A stretch of 64,000 nucleotides of DNA from Allorhizobium undicola ORS 992 = ATCC 700741 (lineage in GTDB: Bacteria > Pseudomonadota > Alphaproteobacteria > Rhizobiales > Rhizobiaceae). The DNA is taken from the NCBI RefSeq assembly GCF_000621665.1, contig NZ_JHXQ01000014.1, positions 59,056-123,055 of the forward strand. The letters run 5' to 3'. The notes under the pieces were generated by a model. It saw only the letters and a list, made by a program, of their open reading frames with translations. It did not search any database and was not told the DNA's origin. Shown here piece after piece: positions 26,482 through 35,163 of this stretch; within the stretch, counting starts at the first letter, position 1; each line of letters starts with the position of its first letter. The translations under genes were made by a program, and so were the position numbers.

Positions 26482-27524
26482 GAATTTTCCTCACCCGAGG
26501 GGCGGTGGCCGGTTTTGCGGCTGAAAAGCCGTGCCAGGCGCTGCGTCATGGCAGCGACGGCCTGATGCGGGCGTTCGCGGCCAACAAGAACGAAGATCAC
26601 CAGGAGAAGGCCGATCCAGAACTGCCAATATTGCGGCGTGACGTTGGAGAGTGCATCCTGAATGACTTCGTAGACCAGAGCGCCGATCAGGCCGCCGTAA
26701 AGATAGCCGGTTCCGCCGATTGTCAGGATCATCAGTCCATCTGCCGACTTCTGGAAGGAAAGCGCATCGAGTGACACGAATTGCTGCGTCTGGGCAAACA
26801 GGGCGCCCGCAATGCCCGCATAGGCGCCACTCAGCGTATAGATGGCAATCAGCCGCGCATTGACAGGAATGCCGACGGCGGAGGCCCGCAGCGGATTGTC
26901 GCGAATGGCGCGCAGCGAATAGCCGAAAGGCGAAGAGAGCAGGATCCGCGCGACGATCATCAGGATGAACAGCACGCCAAGACTGTAGGCACAGGCCGTC
27001 TGGCCGAAGATGTCGAATTCGAACTGGCCGAACAGCGGCTGCATCTCCATGCCGCGCAAGCCGTCGGCGCCGCCCGTCAGCCAGCTTGCCTGATTGGCGA
27101 TTTCCATGACCACGGCGGCAACGCCGAGCGTCACCATCAGGCGGGTGAGGTCTGCACCGCGCAGCAGCAGAAAGCCCGTGAAAAAGGCGGCCAGCGCTCC
27201 ACAGGCGCCGCCAACCAGCAGGCCGCTGATGGGTTCGCCGGTGACATGGATGGAATAAAGCCCGGCGGCATAGGCGCCCAACCCATACATCGCAGCCTGA
27301 CCAAGCGAAACCATGCCCGCATAGCCAAGGATGAGGTCCAGCGACAGGGCCAGAATGGCAAAGCCGATCACCTCGTTGAGAATGAGATGATAGTCCGGCA
27401 GGAGGAACCAGGCGGCAACCGCCAGCAGCCAGAACAGGATTTCGAGAAGGCCGAAGCGCCGGCTGCGTCCAAGGGCTGTGCTGACGCGGCGCAGGGAGGG
27501 GGAAAGAACCGGAGAGGTCATCAT
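26478..27524 (-). CDS. livM: LIV-type ABC transporter permease (LivM)
   Basis: A 348-residue inner-membrane permease with about nine hydrophobic segments. Marks: NEVIGFAILALSLDLILGYAG, VSLGQAAMYGLGAYA, the coupling segment SLRAIRDNPLRASAVGIPVN, and GGTGYLYGGLIGAL. The cytoplasmic tail after residue 325 is basic. Its start (27524, second ATG 27521) overlaps the end of livH. Confidence 0.92.
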   Translation of the reverse strand: MMTSPVLSPSLRRVSTALGRSRRFGLLEILFWLLAVAAWFLLPDYHLILNEVIGFAILALSLDLILGYAGMVSLGQAAMYGLGAYAAGLYSIHVTGEPISGLLVGGACGALAAFFTGFLLLRGADLTRLMVTLGVAAVVMEIANQASWLTGGADGLRGMEMQPLFGQFEFDIFGQTACAYSLGVLFILMIVARILLSSPFGYSLRAIRDNPLRASAVGIPVNARLIAIYTLSGAYAGIAGALFAQTQQFVSLDALSFQKSADGLMILTIGGTGYLYGGLIGALVYEVIQDALSNVTPQYWQFWIGLLLVIFVLVGRERPHQAVAAMTQRLARLFSRKTGHRPSGEENS

Positions 27525-28375
27525 TGCCCCCTTGAAAACAGGCCTTGCGGCTTCAAAACGAGAACGGCCACAAGAACGAAATAGATGACAAAGCCGCCGA
27601 GCGAGGGAACGTAATATTTGCCCAGCACATCGGCCATGCCAAGAAGCAGCGATGCGACCAGAGGGCCATAGAGCGTGGAGGTGCCGCCGACGGAAACGAC
27701 GATCAGGAAGTAGACCATGAACTTCAGCGGAAAGGTCGGATCGAGGCTGATGATTTCGGCGCCCAGCGCGCCGCCAAGACCGGCAAGACCGGAGCCGACG
27801 GCAAAGGTGACGGCAAAAATCGTGTTGACCTGAATGCCGACGCCGCGCGCCACCCGCCGGTCGTCCACCGCGGCCCGGAGCTGGCTGCCGAAACGGGTGC
27901 GGCTATTGATGAGCTGAAGGCCGACAGCCAGAAGGCCGCAGACGACGATCAGAAAGGCGCGGTAGACGCCGATGCCCACGCCCGCAATTTCTATACGGCC
28001 TTTGAGGAATTCGGGAAGATTGAGGATCTGCTGCTGCGATCCCACCAGATAATCCACGCCAGCAACCGCCATGAAGACGATGCCGATGGAAAACAGAACC
28101 TGATCGAGCGGCCCCTTCTCATACATCGGCTTGTAAAGAAGCTTTTCCAGCACGCCGCCGACAAGAGCCGTCATCACGAAGGCAATGGGCAAGGTGGCCA
28201 GAAATGGCAGACCGATCCTGTTGGTCAGCAGCACGGTGATATAGCCGCCCGCCATGGCAAAGGCTCCATGCGCGAGATTGATGAAATTCATCAATCCAAG
28301 CGTCACGGCAAGGCCGCAGGACAGTACAAACAACAGCATACCATAGGCAAGGCCGTCGAACAAAAGGGTGAGCAT
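27521..28375 (-). CDS. livH: LIV-type ABC transporter permease (LivH)
   Basis: A 284-residue permease starting MLTLLFDGLAYGM at 28375 behind GGGAGGATCA, a strong ribosome-binding site. Marks are the NFINLAHGAFAMAGGY segment, RTRFGSQLRAAVDDRRVARG (ATPase coupling) and GGTSTLYGPLVASLLLG. A longer reading from 28489 adds 38 hydrophilic residues with no support. First gene of the transporter block, 299 bp after the GalD-like gene on the same strand. Confidence 0.92.
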   Translation of the reverse strand: MLTLLFDGLAYGMLLFVLSCGLAVTLGLMNFINLAHGAFAMAGGYITVLLTNRIGLPFLATLPIAFVMTALVGGVLEKLLYKPMYEKGPLDQVLFSIGIVFMAVAGVDYLVGSQQQILNLPEFLKGRIEIAGVGIGVYRAFLIVVCGLLAVGLQLINSRTRFGSQLRAAVDDRRVARGVGIQVNTIFAVTFAVGSGLAGLGGALGAEIISLDPTFPLKFMVYFLIVVSVGGTSTLYGPLVASLLLGMADVLGKYYVPSLGGFVIYFVLVAVLVLKPQGLFSRGQ

Positions 28376-28674
28376 TGATCCTCCCAGTCCGGGTAAAACT
28401 GATCCACGGTTCTCCTCCCGCGGGCAATCTTTCCAGCACCATGTCTTGAACGGGGAATCTTTCCCATTTAAAAATGGTGAACATGGCATAAGAAAAGGCT
28501 ATAGATGAGTGTATAAAATTTTCGCTCGGCCCTGAATTTCATGCGAAATCGAAAAAGAGGCCTTGGCATTCGGGGCTGAACGAAACGAAGAAAGGCTCCT
28601 GCTGGGTGCAACAGGAACCTTCATCTTTCAGGGGGGTGCCCACATTCATGCCGGTGGAATTTTTCGCCCGTTGT
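28376..28674. other. Non-coding gap between galD-like gene and livH
   Basis: No gene seen in 299 bp. On the plus strand GGCTCCTGC and GCAACAGGAACC (about 28592-28618) form an imperfect hairpin that could end transcription of the galD-like gene on the minus strand or attenuate read-through into livH. An AT-rich patch at 28485-28530 could hold the livH promoter; no clear boxes were identified. Confidence 0.45.
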
Positions 28675-29730
28675 TCAGCGCGGAAAGACCATGCCGTCAA
28701 ACAGCTTGCGTGCCGTGCGGATGTTTCCGGCGCCACGGATGGCGCCATCCTCGGCCAGATCGAGAAAAACCTCCATGTCGCCGGTTGGATGTTCGACAAG
28801 GAAGCGGCCATCCTGCGGCTGAACGGCCAGTGCCGCAGCCGGGCCGGAGGAAAGGCGCGTCGCGGTGGCAACCGTTATGGCGGCAAAGACACCGACGGAT
28901 GCATGAACCCGATGCGGAATGAAGCTGCGCGTGGAAATCGCCCCACCCGCAGACGGTGCGGAAACCAGCGTCATCTTCGGGACGGATGCTTCCTTGACGT
29001 CGCCAAGATTCATCATCGGTCCTGCCTTGAGGCGAATGGCTTCGATGCGCGCCTTGAGGGCCTCGTCTGCCTCCAGCGCCTCGCGGCTTTCGGTTCCCGT
29101 AAGGCCGAAATCGCTGGCCCGCAGGATAACGCAGGGCATACCGTTATCGATCAGCGTGGTTTCCACGCCATCGATGACATCCACTTCCTTGCCCGTCGGC
29201 AGCAAGGCCCCGCACATGGAGCCTGCAATATTGGCAAACAGCAAGGGAATGGCAGCATGGCGACCCGGCACCCCGGCAATGGAGGCGGTGCCATGGTAAT
29301 TCACCCGGCCTTCCGGGGTGGCAATTCGGGCAATGGCGACTTCTCCGGAATTGACCATGTGGATGCGGACCTCGGTTTCGTCTCCCGCAACCTTTACCAG
29401 CCCACGCTCGATTGCCGCAGGGCCGACCGCGGCAAGGATATTGCCGCAGCCCTGGGCCGTACTGACCAGAGCCTGATCGACGAAGACCTGAAGAAACAGG
29501 TAATCGACATCGGCATCCGCACGCGACGACTTCGACAGGATCGCCACCTTGGAGGTCAAGGGATCGGCGCCGCCGATCCCGTCGATCTGCCGGGGATCGG
29601 GCGATCCCATGATGCGCAACAGAAGGTCATCCCGTGCGGCGGGATCGGCGGGCATGTCCTCGGCGAGAAAATAGGCCCCCTTGGAGGTTCCGCCGCGCAT
29701 CCACAGGCAGCGAATACCGTCCTCAGACAT
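28675..29730 (-). CDS. galD: 4-oxalomesaconate tautomerase (GalD-like, PrpF superfamily)
   Basis: A 351-residue PrpF-fold protein: the entry [45 protein letters not shown] and the NDGMPCVI-type segment ([19 protein letters not shown]) are characteristic. PrpF itself isomerises aconitates. GalD of Pseudomonas putida, same superfamily, tautomerises 4-oxalomesaconate in gallate degradation. The GalD choice rests on the neighbours: a GalC/LigK-type aldolase (8-bp overlap upstream) and a GalB-type hydratase. The start MSEDGI at 29730 is supported by the overlap. Confidence 0.82.
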   Translation of the reverse strand: MSEDGIRCLWMRGGTSKGAYFLAEDMPADPAARDDLLLRIMGSPDPRQIDGIGGADPLTSKVAILSKSSRADADVDYLFLQVFVDQALVSTAQGCGNILAAVGPAAIERGLVKVAGDETEVRIHMVNSGEVAIARIATPEGRVNYHGTASIAGVPGRHAAIPLLFANIAGSMCGALLPTGKEVDVIDGVETTLIDNGMPCVILRASDFGLTGTESREALEADEALKARIEAIRLKAGPMMNLGDVKEASVPKMTLVSAPSAGGAISTRSFIPHRVHASVGVFAAITVATATRLSSGPAAALAVQPQDGRFLVEHPTGDMEVFLDLAEDGAIRGAGNIRTARKLFDGMVFPR

Positions 29731-30394
29731 ATTTCAGCCCCTTCGCAGCCAGGGTCTCGCGCATGTTGTAAATGTCGAGGCCAAGTTCACCGGCCGCCAG
29801 ACGCTTGCGTTTGGCCTCTTCATTGGCAAGGCGCTGTTCGGCTGCCGCCAGCACCGTTTCGGCCTCGGCGCGCTTGACCACGCAAACGCCGTCGTCATCG
29901 GCAATGATGATGTCGCCGGCTTCGATATAGGCGCTGGCGCACACCACCGGAACATTGACGGAGCCGAGCGTTTCCTTGACCGTGCCCTGAGCCGAGACGG
30001 CCTTGGACCAGACGGGAAACTGCATGGCGGTGAGATCGCGAATATCACGCACTCCCGCATCGATAATCAGGCCGCGGCAGCCGCGCGCCTGCGCGGAGGT
30101 GGCCAGAAGATCCCCGAAATAGCCGTTGTCGCAGGGGCTGGTGGGCGCGAGAACCAGAATGTCACCGGGCTTGATCTGTTCGATGGCCACATGGACCATC
30201 CAGTTGTCGCCGGGAGGGGCGGAAATCGTCACCGCCGAACCGGCGATCTGCGCGCCGGCATAGATGGGGCGCATATAGCTTGCCAACATGCCCTTGCGGC
30301 CCTGTGCTTCATGCACGGTCGCCACGCCAGCCTTGGCCAGCCTGTCGATCGTGTCGGACGAGGCCCGCTCGATGTTCTGAACGACGACAGCCAT
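29723..30394 (-). CDS. galC: 4-carboxy-4-hydroxy-2-oxoadipate aldolase / oxaloacetate decarboxylase (GalC/LigK-like)
   Basis: A 223-residue class II aldolase of the RraA-like fold (HMG/CHA aldolase family). Marks are [16 protein letters not shown], the [16 protein letters not shown] segment, GDILVLAP, the [19 protein letters not shown] segment with the conserved Gly-rich loop, and DAGVRDI with the Asp that binds the divalent metal. It should cleave 4-carboxy-4-hydroxy-2-oxoadipate to pyruvate and oxaloacetate, the last step of gallate and protocatechuate 4,5-cleavage. The stop of the dioxygenase gene upstream is 1 bp before its start. Confidence 0.9.
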   Translation of the reverse strand: MAVVVQNIERASSDTIDRLAKAGVATVHEAQGRKGMLASYMRPIYAGAQIAGSAVTISAPPGDNWMVHVAIEQIKPGDILVLAPTSPCDNGYFGDLLATSAQARGCRGLIIDAGVRDIRDLTAMQFPVWSKAVSAQGTVKETLGSVNVPVVCASAYIEAGDIIIADDDGVCVVKRAEAETVLAAAEQRLANEEAKRKRLAAGELGLDIYNMRETLAAKGLKYV

Positions 30395-30395
30395 A

Positions 30396-31355
30396 TCAAT
30401 GCTCCTTTTTGGCTATGGGAGGCGTTCCGTGCGTGTGGAACGTCTCGATGGTCTTCAGGCCCCAGGCCTGGCCCTTCAAACGGTCGGTCTGGGTCCATTC
30501 CACAGGCTTCCAGTCGGGCGCCAGAATGAGGCGCGCACCGGCATTGGCCAGCTCGATGCGGTTTCCGGCAGGCTCCCAGACGTACAGGAAGAAGGTGCCC
30601 TGCACCGCGTGCTTGTGCGGGCCGGTTTCGATATGAACGCCATTTTGCAGGAAAATATCGGCAGCGCGCAAAATGTCTTCCCGCTGGTCCGTGGCATAGG
30701 TCACGTGGTGCAGACGCGCATTGCCGCCGCCATGTTCTTCCGTGCAGGCCAGATCATAGGTCTTGTTGTTGACCGTGAACCAGCAGCCACCAAGGCGCCC
30801 GTTGTCGAGCTGGATATATTCCGTGACGCGCGAACCCAGGCAGGTCTGCATGAAGCGCTTGAATTCAGTGACATCGGCGGAAAGCAGATTGAGGTGATCG
30901 ATGCGCCGGGGTGCGGCACCCGTAAAGGCTGACGCGGTGTTCTTGAGCGCTGCCTTTTCGGCCTCGTCCTGCGGTGCATACCAGTTGGTGTCGTAATAGA
31001 TTTCGAAGACATGGCCAAAGGGATCTTCGAAGCGAAAGGCGCGGCCATGGCTGAGATCGCCATCGTTCCAGCCGATCACCTTGTAGCCGGAGACCTCGAT
31101 GGCCGCCACGCGGCGCTCCAGAGCCTCGGGCGAGGCGGCGCGATAGCCGATATGGGCAACGCCCGTCGTATCGGAACGGGTCAGCTTCAGCGAGGCATAT
31201 TCATAATCGTCCCAGGCACGCAGATAGGCGGACTGATCGTCCTGTCCCGACAGTTTCAGGCCGTAGACGCGGGTGAAAAAGTCGAGGCTTTCGTCAAATT
31301 TATTGGTGAGAATTTCCACATGCCCCAGATGGGCAATATCAAAGCAGGCTTCCAT
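30396..31355 (-). CDS. Class I (VOC-fold) extradiol dioxygenase
   Basis: A 319-residue two-domain vicinal-oxygen-chelate protein. The N-terminal half (residues about 5-130) is the non-metal domain. The C-terminal half carries the Fe(II) triad: His in RIDHLNLL, His in RLHHVTYA and Glu in GNRIEL, plus the Tyr in FFLYVWEP that corresponds to the catalytic Tyr of BphC/catechol 2,3-dioxygenase. Start at 31355 has GGGAGGAACA before it. It sits in an operon with GalB-, GalC- and GalD-like genes, where a LigAB-type (class II) gallate dioxygenase would normally be expected. It may therefore open the ring of gallate or a similar carboxylated catechol with an unrelated fold. Substrate not established. 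Confidence 0.85.
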   Translation of the reverse strand: MEACFDIAHLGHVEILTNKFDESLDFFTRVYGLKLSGQDDQSAYLRAWDDYEYASLKLTRSDTTGVAHIGYRAASPEALERRVAAIEVSGYKVIGWNDGDLSHGRAFRFEDPFGHVFEIYYDTNWYAPQDEAEKAALKNTASAFTGAAPRRIDHLNLLSADVTEFKRFMQTCLGSRVTEYIQLDNGRLGGCWFTVNNKTYDLACTEEHGGGNARLHHVTYATDQREDILRAADIFLQNGVHIETGPHKHAVQGTFFLYVWEPAGNRIELANAGARLILAPDWKPVEWTQTDRLKGQAWGLKTIETFHTHGTPPIAKKEH

Positions 31356-31635
31356 TGTTCCTCCCGATCCAAATTTGCCACAGCGGATGCTTGTCAAGCG
31401 GAGCCGCGTTGTTACGCGAGCGTCCACGCCGGGATGGGCGGGCGCTTCCCCAATGTGCCGGGGCTGTGGCAGGTTGTTGCTGCATCCTCATGGCGCAGGC
31501 GCCGCCATGGCTGCCTGGCTTTCGGATCGCTTCCCAAGGCTGATGGCGCAAGAGAAACGATCCCTATTTCAACAGGTCAAGCGCAATCCCGGATGCCTTC
31601 GGTCAAAGGCGGAAGGATCACGCTTGTTCAGGCCC

Positions 31636-32370
31636 TCAAAGCTCGTCCAGCGTGCGCGGGAAGAAGGACTGGAAGCCTTCAGCATATTTTGCCTTGCGCC
31701 CGCCGGACTGACCGCCGGAATTGCGCATGAAGTGGTTGGCGCGGTTTTCGGCGACATTCTTGTAATAGGCCCAGAGATGCTCCTGGCCTTCCATGCACTG
31801 GATTGCGGCCCACTTCTTTTCCCAGACGGGCGTGATGTCGAGGAAAACGTCCGGCTTCCAGCCCATCTGCTCGGTCTGGTGCGGTTCGAAAAGGTAGAGT
31901 TGCGGGGCGCCCAGAACCTTCTGGCCCGGATTGTGACCCCAGGCCTGCGCGATCATGCGTGTTTCAAGCGCCACCTGCGTGGCATACATGTGGTCGGTGT
32001 TATAGGGATCGAACTGCGAGTGGCTCAGCATGAAGGAGGGCTGCACGTCGCGAATGACATCGACCAGACGGAACTTGTCCTCGTCCGTCAGGCGCAAGGG
32101 ATAGTCGCCGAGGTCGAAGGAAATCAGGTTATGCACGCCAAGCGCTTCGGCGGCCTTTTCGGATTCGGCGCGGCGGGCGGCCTTGACGCGATCGAGCGTC
32201 ATGCCGGCATCCTTCCACAGCTTGGCCGATTCACCGCGCTCGCCGAAGGAAAGGCAGACAACGGTGACTTCGTAACCCTTGTCTGCATGGAGAGCGATGG
32301 CTCCGCCGCAGCGCCAAACGAAATCCGCAGCATGGGCGCTGATGACCAGCGCGGTTTTTTTCTCGGACAT
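31636..32370 (-). CDS. galB: 4-oxalomesaconate hydratase candidate (GalB-like, PIG-L/LmbE fold)
   Basis: A 244-residue PIG-L/LmbE-fold protein. The usual metal motif AHPDDE reads AHAADF: the ligand His and second Asp remain, while the first Asp, the general base of the deacetylases, is Ala. The distal DPYNTDHMYA segment supplies the third ligand. Loss of the deacetylase base agrees with a non-deacetylase role. In P. putida the gallate-pathway hydratase GalB is a zinc-dependent PIG-L-fold enzyme, and the GalC- and GalD-like genes lie just downstream. ATG 32370 follows GGGAGACAGTC; the upstream extension to 32454 is rejected. The 280-bp gap to the dioxygenase gene (31356-31635) holds no gene. 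Confidence 0.8.
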   Translation of the reverse strand: MSEKKTALVISAHAADFVWRCGGAIALHADKGYEVTVVCLSFGERGESAKLWKDAGMTLDRVKAARRAESEKAAEALGVHNLISFDLGDYPLRLTDEDKFRLVDVIRDVQPSFMLSHSQFDPYNTDHMYATQVALETRMIAQAWGHNPGQKVLGAPQLYLFEPHQTEQMGWKPDVFLDITPVWEKKWAAIQCMEGQEHLWAYYKNVAENRANHFMRNSGGQSGGRKAKYAEGFQSFFPRTLDEL

Positions 32371-32546
32371 GACTGTCTCCCTCGATTGTGTTTCCCGCCG
32401 CAGTTCTGGCCCCAAATACGGGAGGCGACAATTCGGAAGAGCCGCGCCCGTCATAAGATCCTGCTATAATGGCTGGCATTTCACGGCGTCGCGCCGTTAG
32501 AAATTGGCATAATTCAAGAATGCGGCGAGAGGAGCGCAGCAGGTCC
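32371..32546. promoter_or_regulatory. Divergent promoter region of the aromatic block
   Basis: Separates galB (minus) and the dehydrogenase gene (plus). It holds TTG-N8-CAA at 32504-32517, a LysR-type dyad candidate, and a TATAAT hexamer at 32465-32470 (plus strand) without a convincing -35. Likely target of the double-HTH LysR regulator encoded at 33682 (inference). Confidence 0.4.
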
Positions 32547-33431
32547 ATGACCATGATCAATCATCGGAAAATAGCCATTGCGGGTTTTGGTGAGGCGGCG
32601 CGCGCCTTTGCATCCGGCTGGACACGCGGGGAAGAAAGCGAGGTGGCGGCGTTTGATCCGAAGCTTGCCGATGCGCAGGCCGCTCCGTCGATGGAGAAAG
32701 CGGGAGAAGAGCTTGGCGTTGTGCTTTGCCCCGTTTCGTCCGAGGCGCTGCGCGATGCGGGCGGCGTTTTCAGCCTTGTCACGGCCGACTGCGCGGCAGA
32801 TGCGGCCGCCCAGTCTGCGCCCCACCTTGCCGCTGGCGCCTTTTTCTTCGACTGTAATTCCTGTTCGCCAGTGACGAAGGCGCAGAATGCCGAGGTGATC
32901 GAGGCGGCGGGTGGCCGATATGTGGATGTTGCGGTCATGGCTCCGGTCCATCCCTTGCGCCATCGCACCCCGCTTCTGATCGCCGGTCCCCATGCCGAAC
33001 CGGCGCTTGATTATCTCTCGGCTCTTGGAATGCAGGGCAAGATTGCCGGAAACCGTGTGGGTGAGGCATCTGCCATCAAGATGATGCGTTCTGTCATCAT
33101 CAAGGGGCTGGAGGCCCTGACGGCTGAATCCATGCTCGCGGCAAGACGCGCAGGCGTCGAAGATGCCGTTATCGCCTCCCTTCAGGCTTCCGACCCCGGC
33201 ATTGATTGGCAAAAGCGGTTCTCCTATAATCTGGAAAGAATGATGGTTCATGGCGCACGCCGTGCCGCCGAAATGCGGGAAGTGGCCAAAACGCTGAGCG
33301 ACTATGGCATTTCCAACCGGCTTGCGACGGCAATAGCCGAGTGGCAGGATGAGATTGCCGGGCTTCGTATGGAGGGCGGCGAGGATAATCTTGCCCTGCG
33401 TCTCGATCGTATTCTGGAAAGCAGAGGCTAA
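32547..33431 (+). CDS. NAD(P)-dependent dehydrogenase, 6-phosphogluconate/3-hydroxyacid type with DUF1932-like C-terminus
   Basis: A 294-residue protein with an N-terminal Rossmann fold (KIAIAGFGEAARAFASG, GxGxxA type) and the FFDCNSCSPVTK and YVDVAVMAPVHP segments of the beta-hydroxyacid dehydrogenase superfamily. The helical C-terminal half has a Lys in SAIKMMRSVIIKG at the catalytic position. I read the C-terminus as DUF1932-like. The start at 32547 (MTMINHRK) is preferred over 32469 because the Rossmann strand begins right after it. It is divergent from the gallate-like operon and may oxidise or reduce a pathway side-product; substrate unknown. Confidence 0.8.
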   Translation: MTMINHRKIAIAGFGEAARAFASGWTRGEESEVAAFDPKLADAQAAPSMEKAGEELGVVLCPVSSEALRDAGGVFSLVTADCAADAAAQSAPHLAAGAFFFDCNSCSPVTKAQNAEVIEAAGGRYVDVAVMAPVHPLRHRTPLLIAGPHAEPALDYLSALGMQGKIAGNRVGEASAIKMMRSVIIKGLEALTAESMLAARRAGVEDAVIASLQASDPGIDWQKRFSYNLERMMVHGARRAAEMREVAKTLSDYGISNRLATAIAEWQDEIAGLRMEGGEDNLALRLDRILESRG

Positions 33432-33531
33432 AGACGCGGCTCATCGCTTGTTGCAGAGATGACCCTTGCGAACATCAAGGCAAGTCCGGGCTCAATATCA
33501 CCTTCAATTCATCCTTAACGCGACTATTGTT

Positions 33532-33637
33532 TACTGCATAATTCCTTAAATCGGAATCGATTTAAGGTGAAAATTATGCAGCAGATTTAAAGGTTTACAG
33601 CGTCCTTCGTGCGTTTGATAAAACGCACGGCGCTGTA
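33532..33637 (+). repeat. Two-hairpin ~106-bp intergenic repeat, copy 3
   Basis: Same element as 15494-15600 in the same orientation, ending 45 bp before the LysR start. The 250-bp gap holds no gene. Confidence 0.88.
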
Positions 33638-33681
33638 AGGATGGCAGGTCCGTCTTGGGGGCTGGCGATTGGAGAAGGGTC

Positions 33682-34857
33682 ATGCGGTTCAATCTTCGGC
33701 ATCTGCGCGTTCTGCTGGCGGTTGTCGATACGCATTCGGTCACGCGGGCGGCGGAATTGTGCCATGTGTCCCAGCCTGCCGTCACCCAGGCTCTTTCCAA
33801 GATCGAGGCCATGGTGGGCGAGGTCTTGTTTACCAGAAGTCCGCATGGCCTGTTTGCCAATTCCCTGTGCGATGTGCTGGCGCGGCGCGTTCGCCGCGCG
33901 CTGAATTTTCTTGATCCCGCTTTCGAGGAGGTGGCGCCGCGGCTGAAGGTCACGGCCACCTTTTCTCAGCTCGAAGCGCTGATCGCGGTGCGCGAACGGG
34001 AAAACTACACGCTGGCGGCGCGGCGCATGGGTGTGTCGCAGCCCACCGTGCATCGCGCCGTTTCGCAATTGGAGCGGGAGGCGGGACGGCCGCTTTTCGA
34101 GCGCACGGCCTATGGCACGATGGCAACGCGGGCCGCCCAGGTTCTGGCGCAGGCAGCCCGCCTTGCGCTGGCCGAGCTTTCTCAGGCAGAAGCCGATCTT
34201 GCCGATCACCGTTCGGAGGAAGCTGGAAGGCTGGTGATCGGCTCCATGCCTCTGTCGCGCTCCTATATTCTTCCCACGGCGATTGCGCGCTTTCGTCAAC
34301 AGCGCCCACGATTGCCTATTCAGGTCGTGGAAGGCGCTTATGGCGAGCTTCTTGCTGGTCTTCGGCGGGGGGAGATCGATTTCCTCATCGGCGCCTTGCG
34401 CGATCCGCCGCCGATCGGCGATGTCGAGCAATCTGTCCTGTTTTACGATACGGTCGTCATCGTGGCGGGTCATCACCACCCTCTGATCGGCCGCGATCGG
34501 ATCCCGGTGGAGGAGTTGGCGGCCTATCCTTGGGTCGTTTCGACGGTGGGAACACCGATCCGTCTGCATTTCGAAGCGCTTTTCAACGATAGCGGTTGCG
34601 ATCTTCCGGTCAGCATTGTCGAGTCGGGATCGCTCATTCTGATGCGGGAGCTTCTTGATCGCAGCGACCACCTTGGCTTTATCTCCGGCGGTCAGGCGCG
34701 GGCCGAAATCGATCGGTCCCTTGTCACCGCCCTGAATGTTGACCTGGCGCATACGCGCCGCCCGATTGGTCTGACGCGGCGCATGGGATGGCTGCCGACG
34801 GCTGCCCAAAGCCTCTTTCTCGACCATCTGGAAGCTTTGAGCGGCGATGCGGCATAA
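33682..34857 (+). CDS. LysR-family regulator with two N-terminal HTH domains
   Basis: A 391-residue protein, about 90 residues longer than normal LysR members because the winged HTH is duplicated. HTH 1 is residues about 3-70 (FNLRHLRVLLAVVD, SVTRAAELCHVSQPAVTQAL, VLFTRSPHGL). HTH 2 is about 90-160 (TFSQLEALIAVRE, YTLAARRMGVSQPTVHRAVS, PLFERTAYGTMAT). Then comes one substrate-binding domain (GRLVIGSMPLSRSYILPTAI, then GEIDFLIGALRDPPP). Start at 33682 has GGAGAAGGG upstream. Both HTHs look intact. Placed between the dehydrogenase and an aromatic-acid permease, it probably controls this block, with aromatic or dicarboxylic effectors. Confidence 0.9.
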   Translation: MRFNLRHLRVLLAVVDTHSVTRAAELCHVSQPAVTQALSKIEAMVGEVLFTRSPHGLFANSLCDVLARRVRRALNFLDPAFEEVAPRLKVTATFSQLEALIAVRERENYTLAARRMGVSQPTVHRAVSQLEREAGRPLFERTAYGTMATRAAQVLAQAARLALAELSQAEADLADHRSEEAGRLVIGSMPLSRSYILPTAIARFRQQRPRLPIQVVEGAYGELLAGLRRGEIDFLIGALRDPPPIGDVEQSVLFYDTVVIVAGHHHPLIGRDRIPVEELAAYPWVVSTVGTPIRLHFEALFNDSGCDLPVSIVESGSLILMRELLDRSDHLGFISGGQARAEIDRSLVTALNVDLAHTRRPIGLTRRMGWLPTAAQSLFLDHLEALSGDAA

Positions 34858-35163
34858 TTGCCGGTGACTGTCCGGTATAGCCTCCGCTTATGGCCTTTCC
34901 CGTCTTTCCAAATGGTGAAGCGCGCCTGCCTGACCTAATGCTGCTGCCCAAGGTGAGGAGTTTGGTCTGACGCTGGAGGCGTTCAGGCGGTGCGAGAAGA
35001 GGCGCGTGCCTCGTCTTCCATATCTTCGCCGCGCGGCAACAGCTCGTGACGGAAACGGGGGAGCTGTTGCGAAACAGCTTTTGTTTTTGAGCATTTCCGC
35101 ACGGAAAACCGTGACTCCACTTTTCCTGGAAATGCTCTAGCCCTATGGGAGGAATGAAGTTCT
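34858..35163. other. 306-bp gap with one palindromic repeat
   Basis: No gene seen. A GAGCATTTCC..GGAAATGCTC repeat of the common core family occupies 35089-35139. A GGGAGGAATGA ribosome-binding site for the MFS gene is at 35147-35157. The promoter was not identified. Confidence 0.6.
35089..35139. repeat. Palindromic repeat, AGCATTTCC family
   Basis: Arms GAGCATTTCC and GGAAATGCTC with the core ACTCCACTTTTCC in reverse orientation relative to the copy at 14148. Confidence 0.8.

Noticed and set aside
28675..29730. Calling this gene prpF (2-methylaconitate isomerase)
   Set aside because: No methylcitrate-cycle genes are nearby, while GalC- and GalB-like genes are adjacent, so GalD fits better.
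30396..31355. Naming the VOC enzyme as catechol 2,3-dioxygenase or a 2,3-dihydroxybenzoate dioxygenase
   Set aside because: The metal triad is clear but the substrate cannot be read; the operon context points to a carboxylated substrate, so no gene symbol was given.
31356..31635. Possible gene between the VOC and GalB-like genes
   Set aside because: Short frames only, none with a ribosome-binding site or motif.
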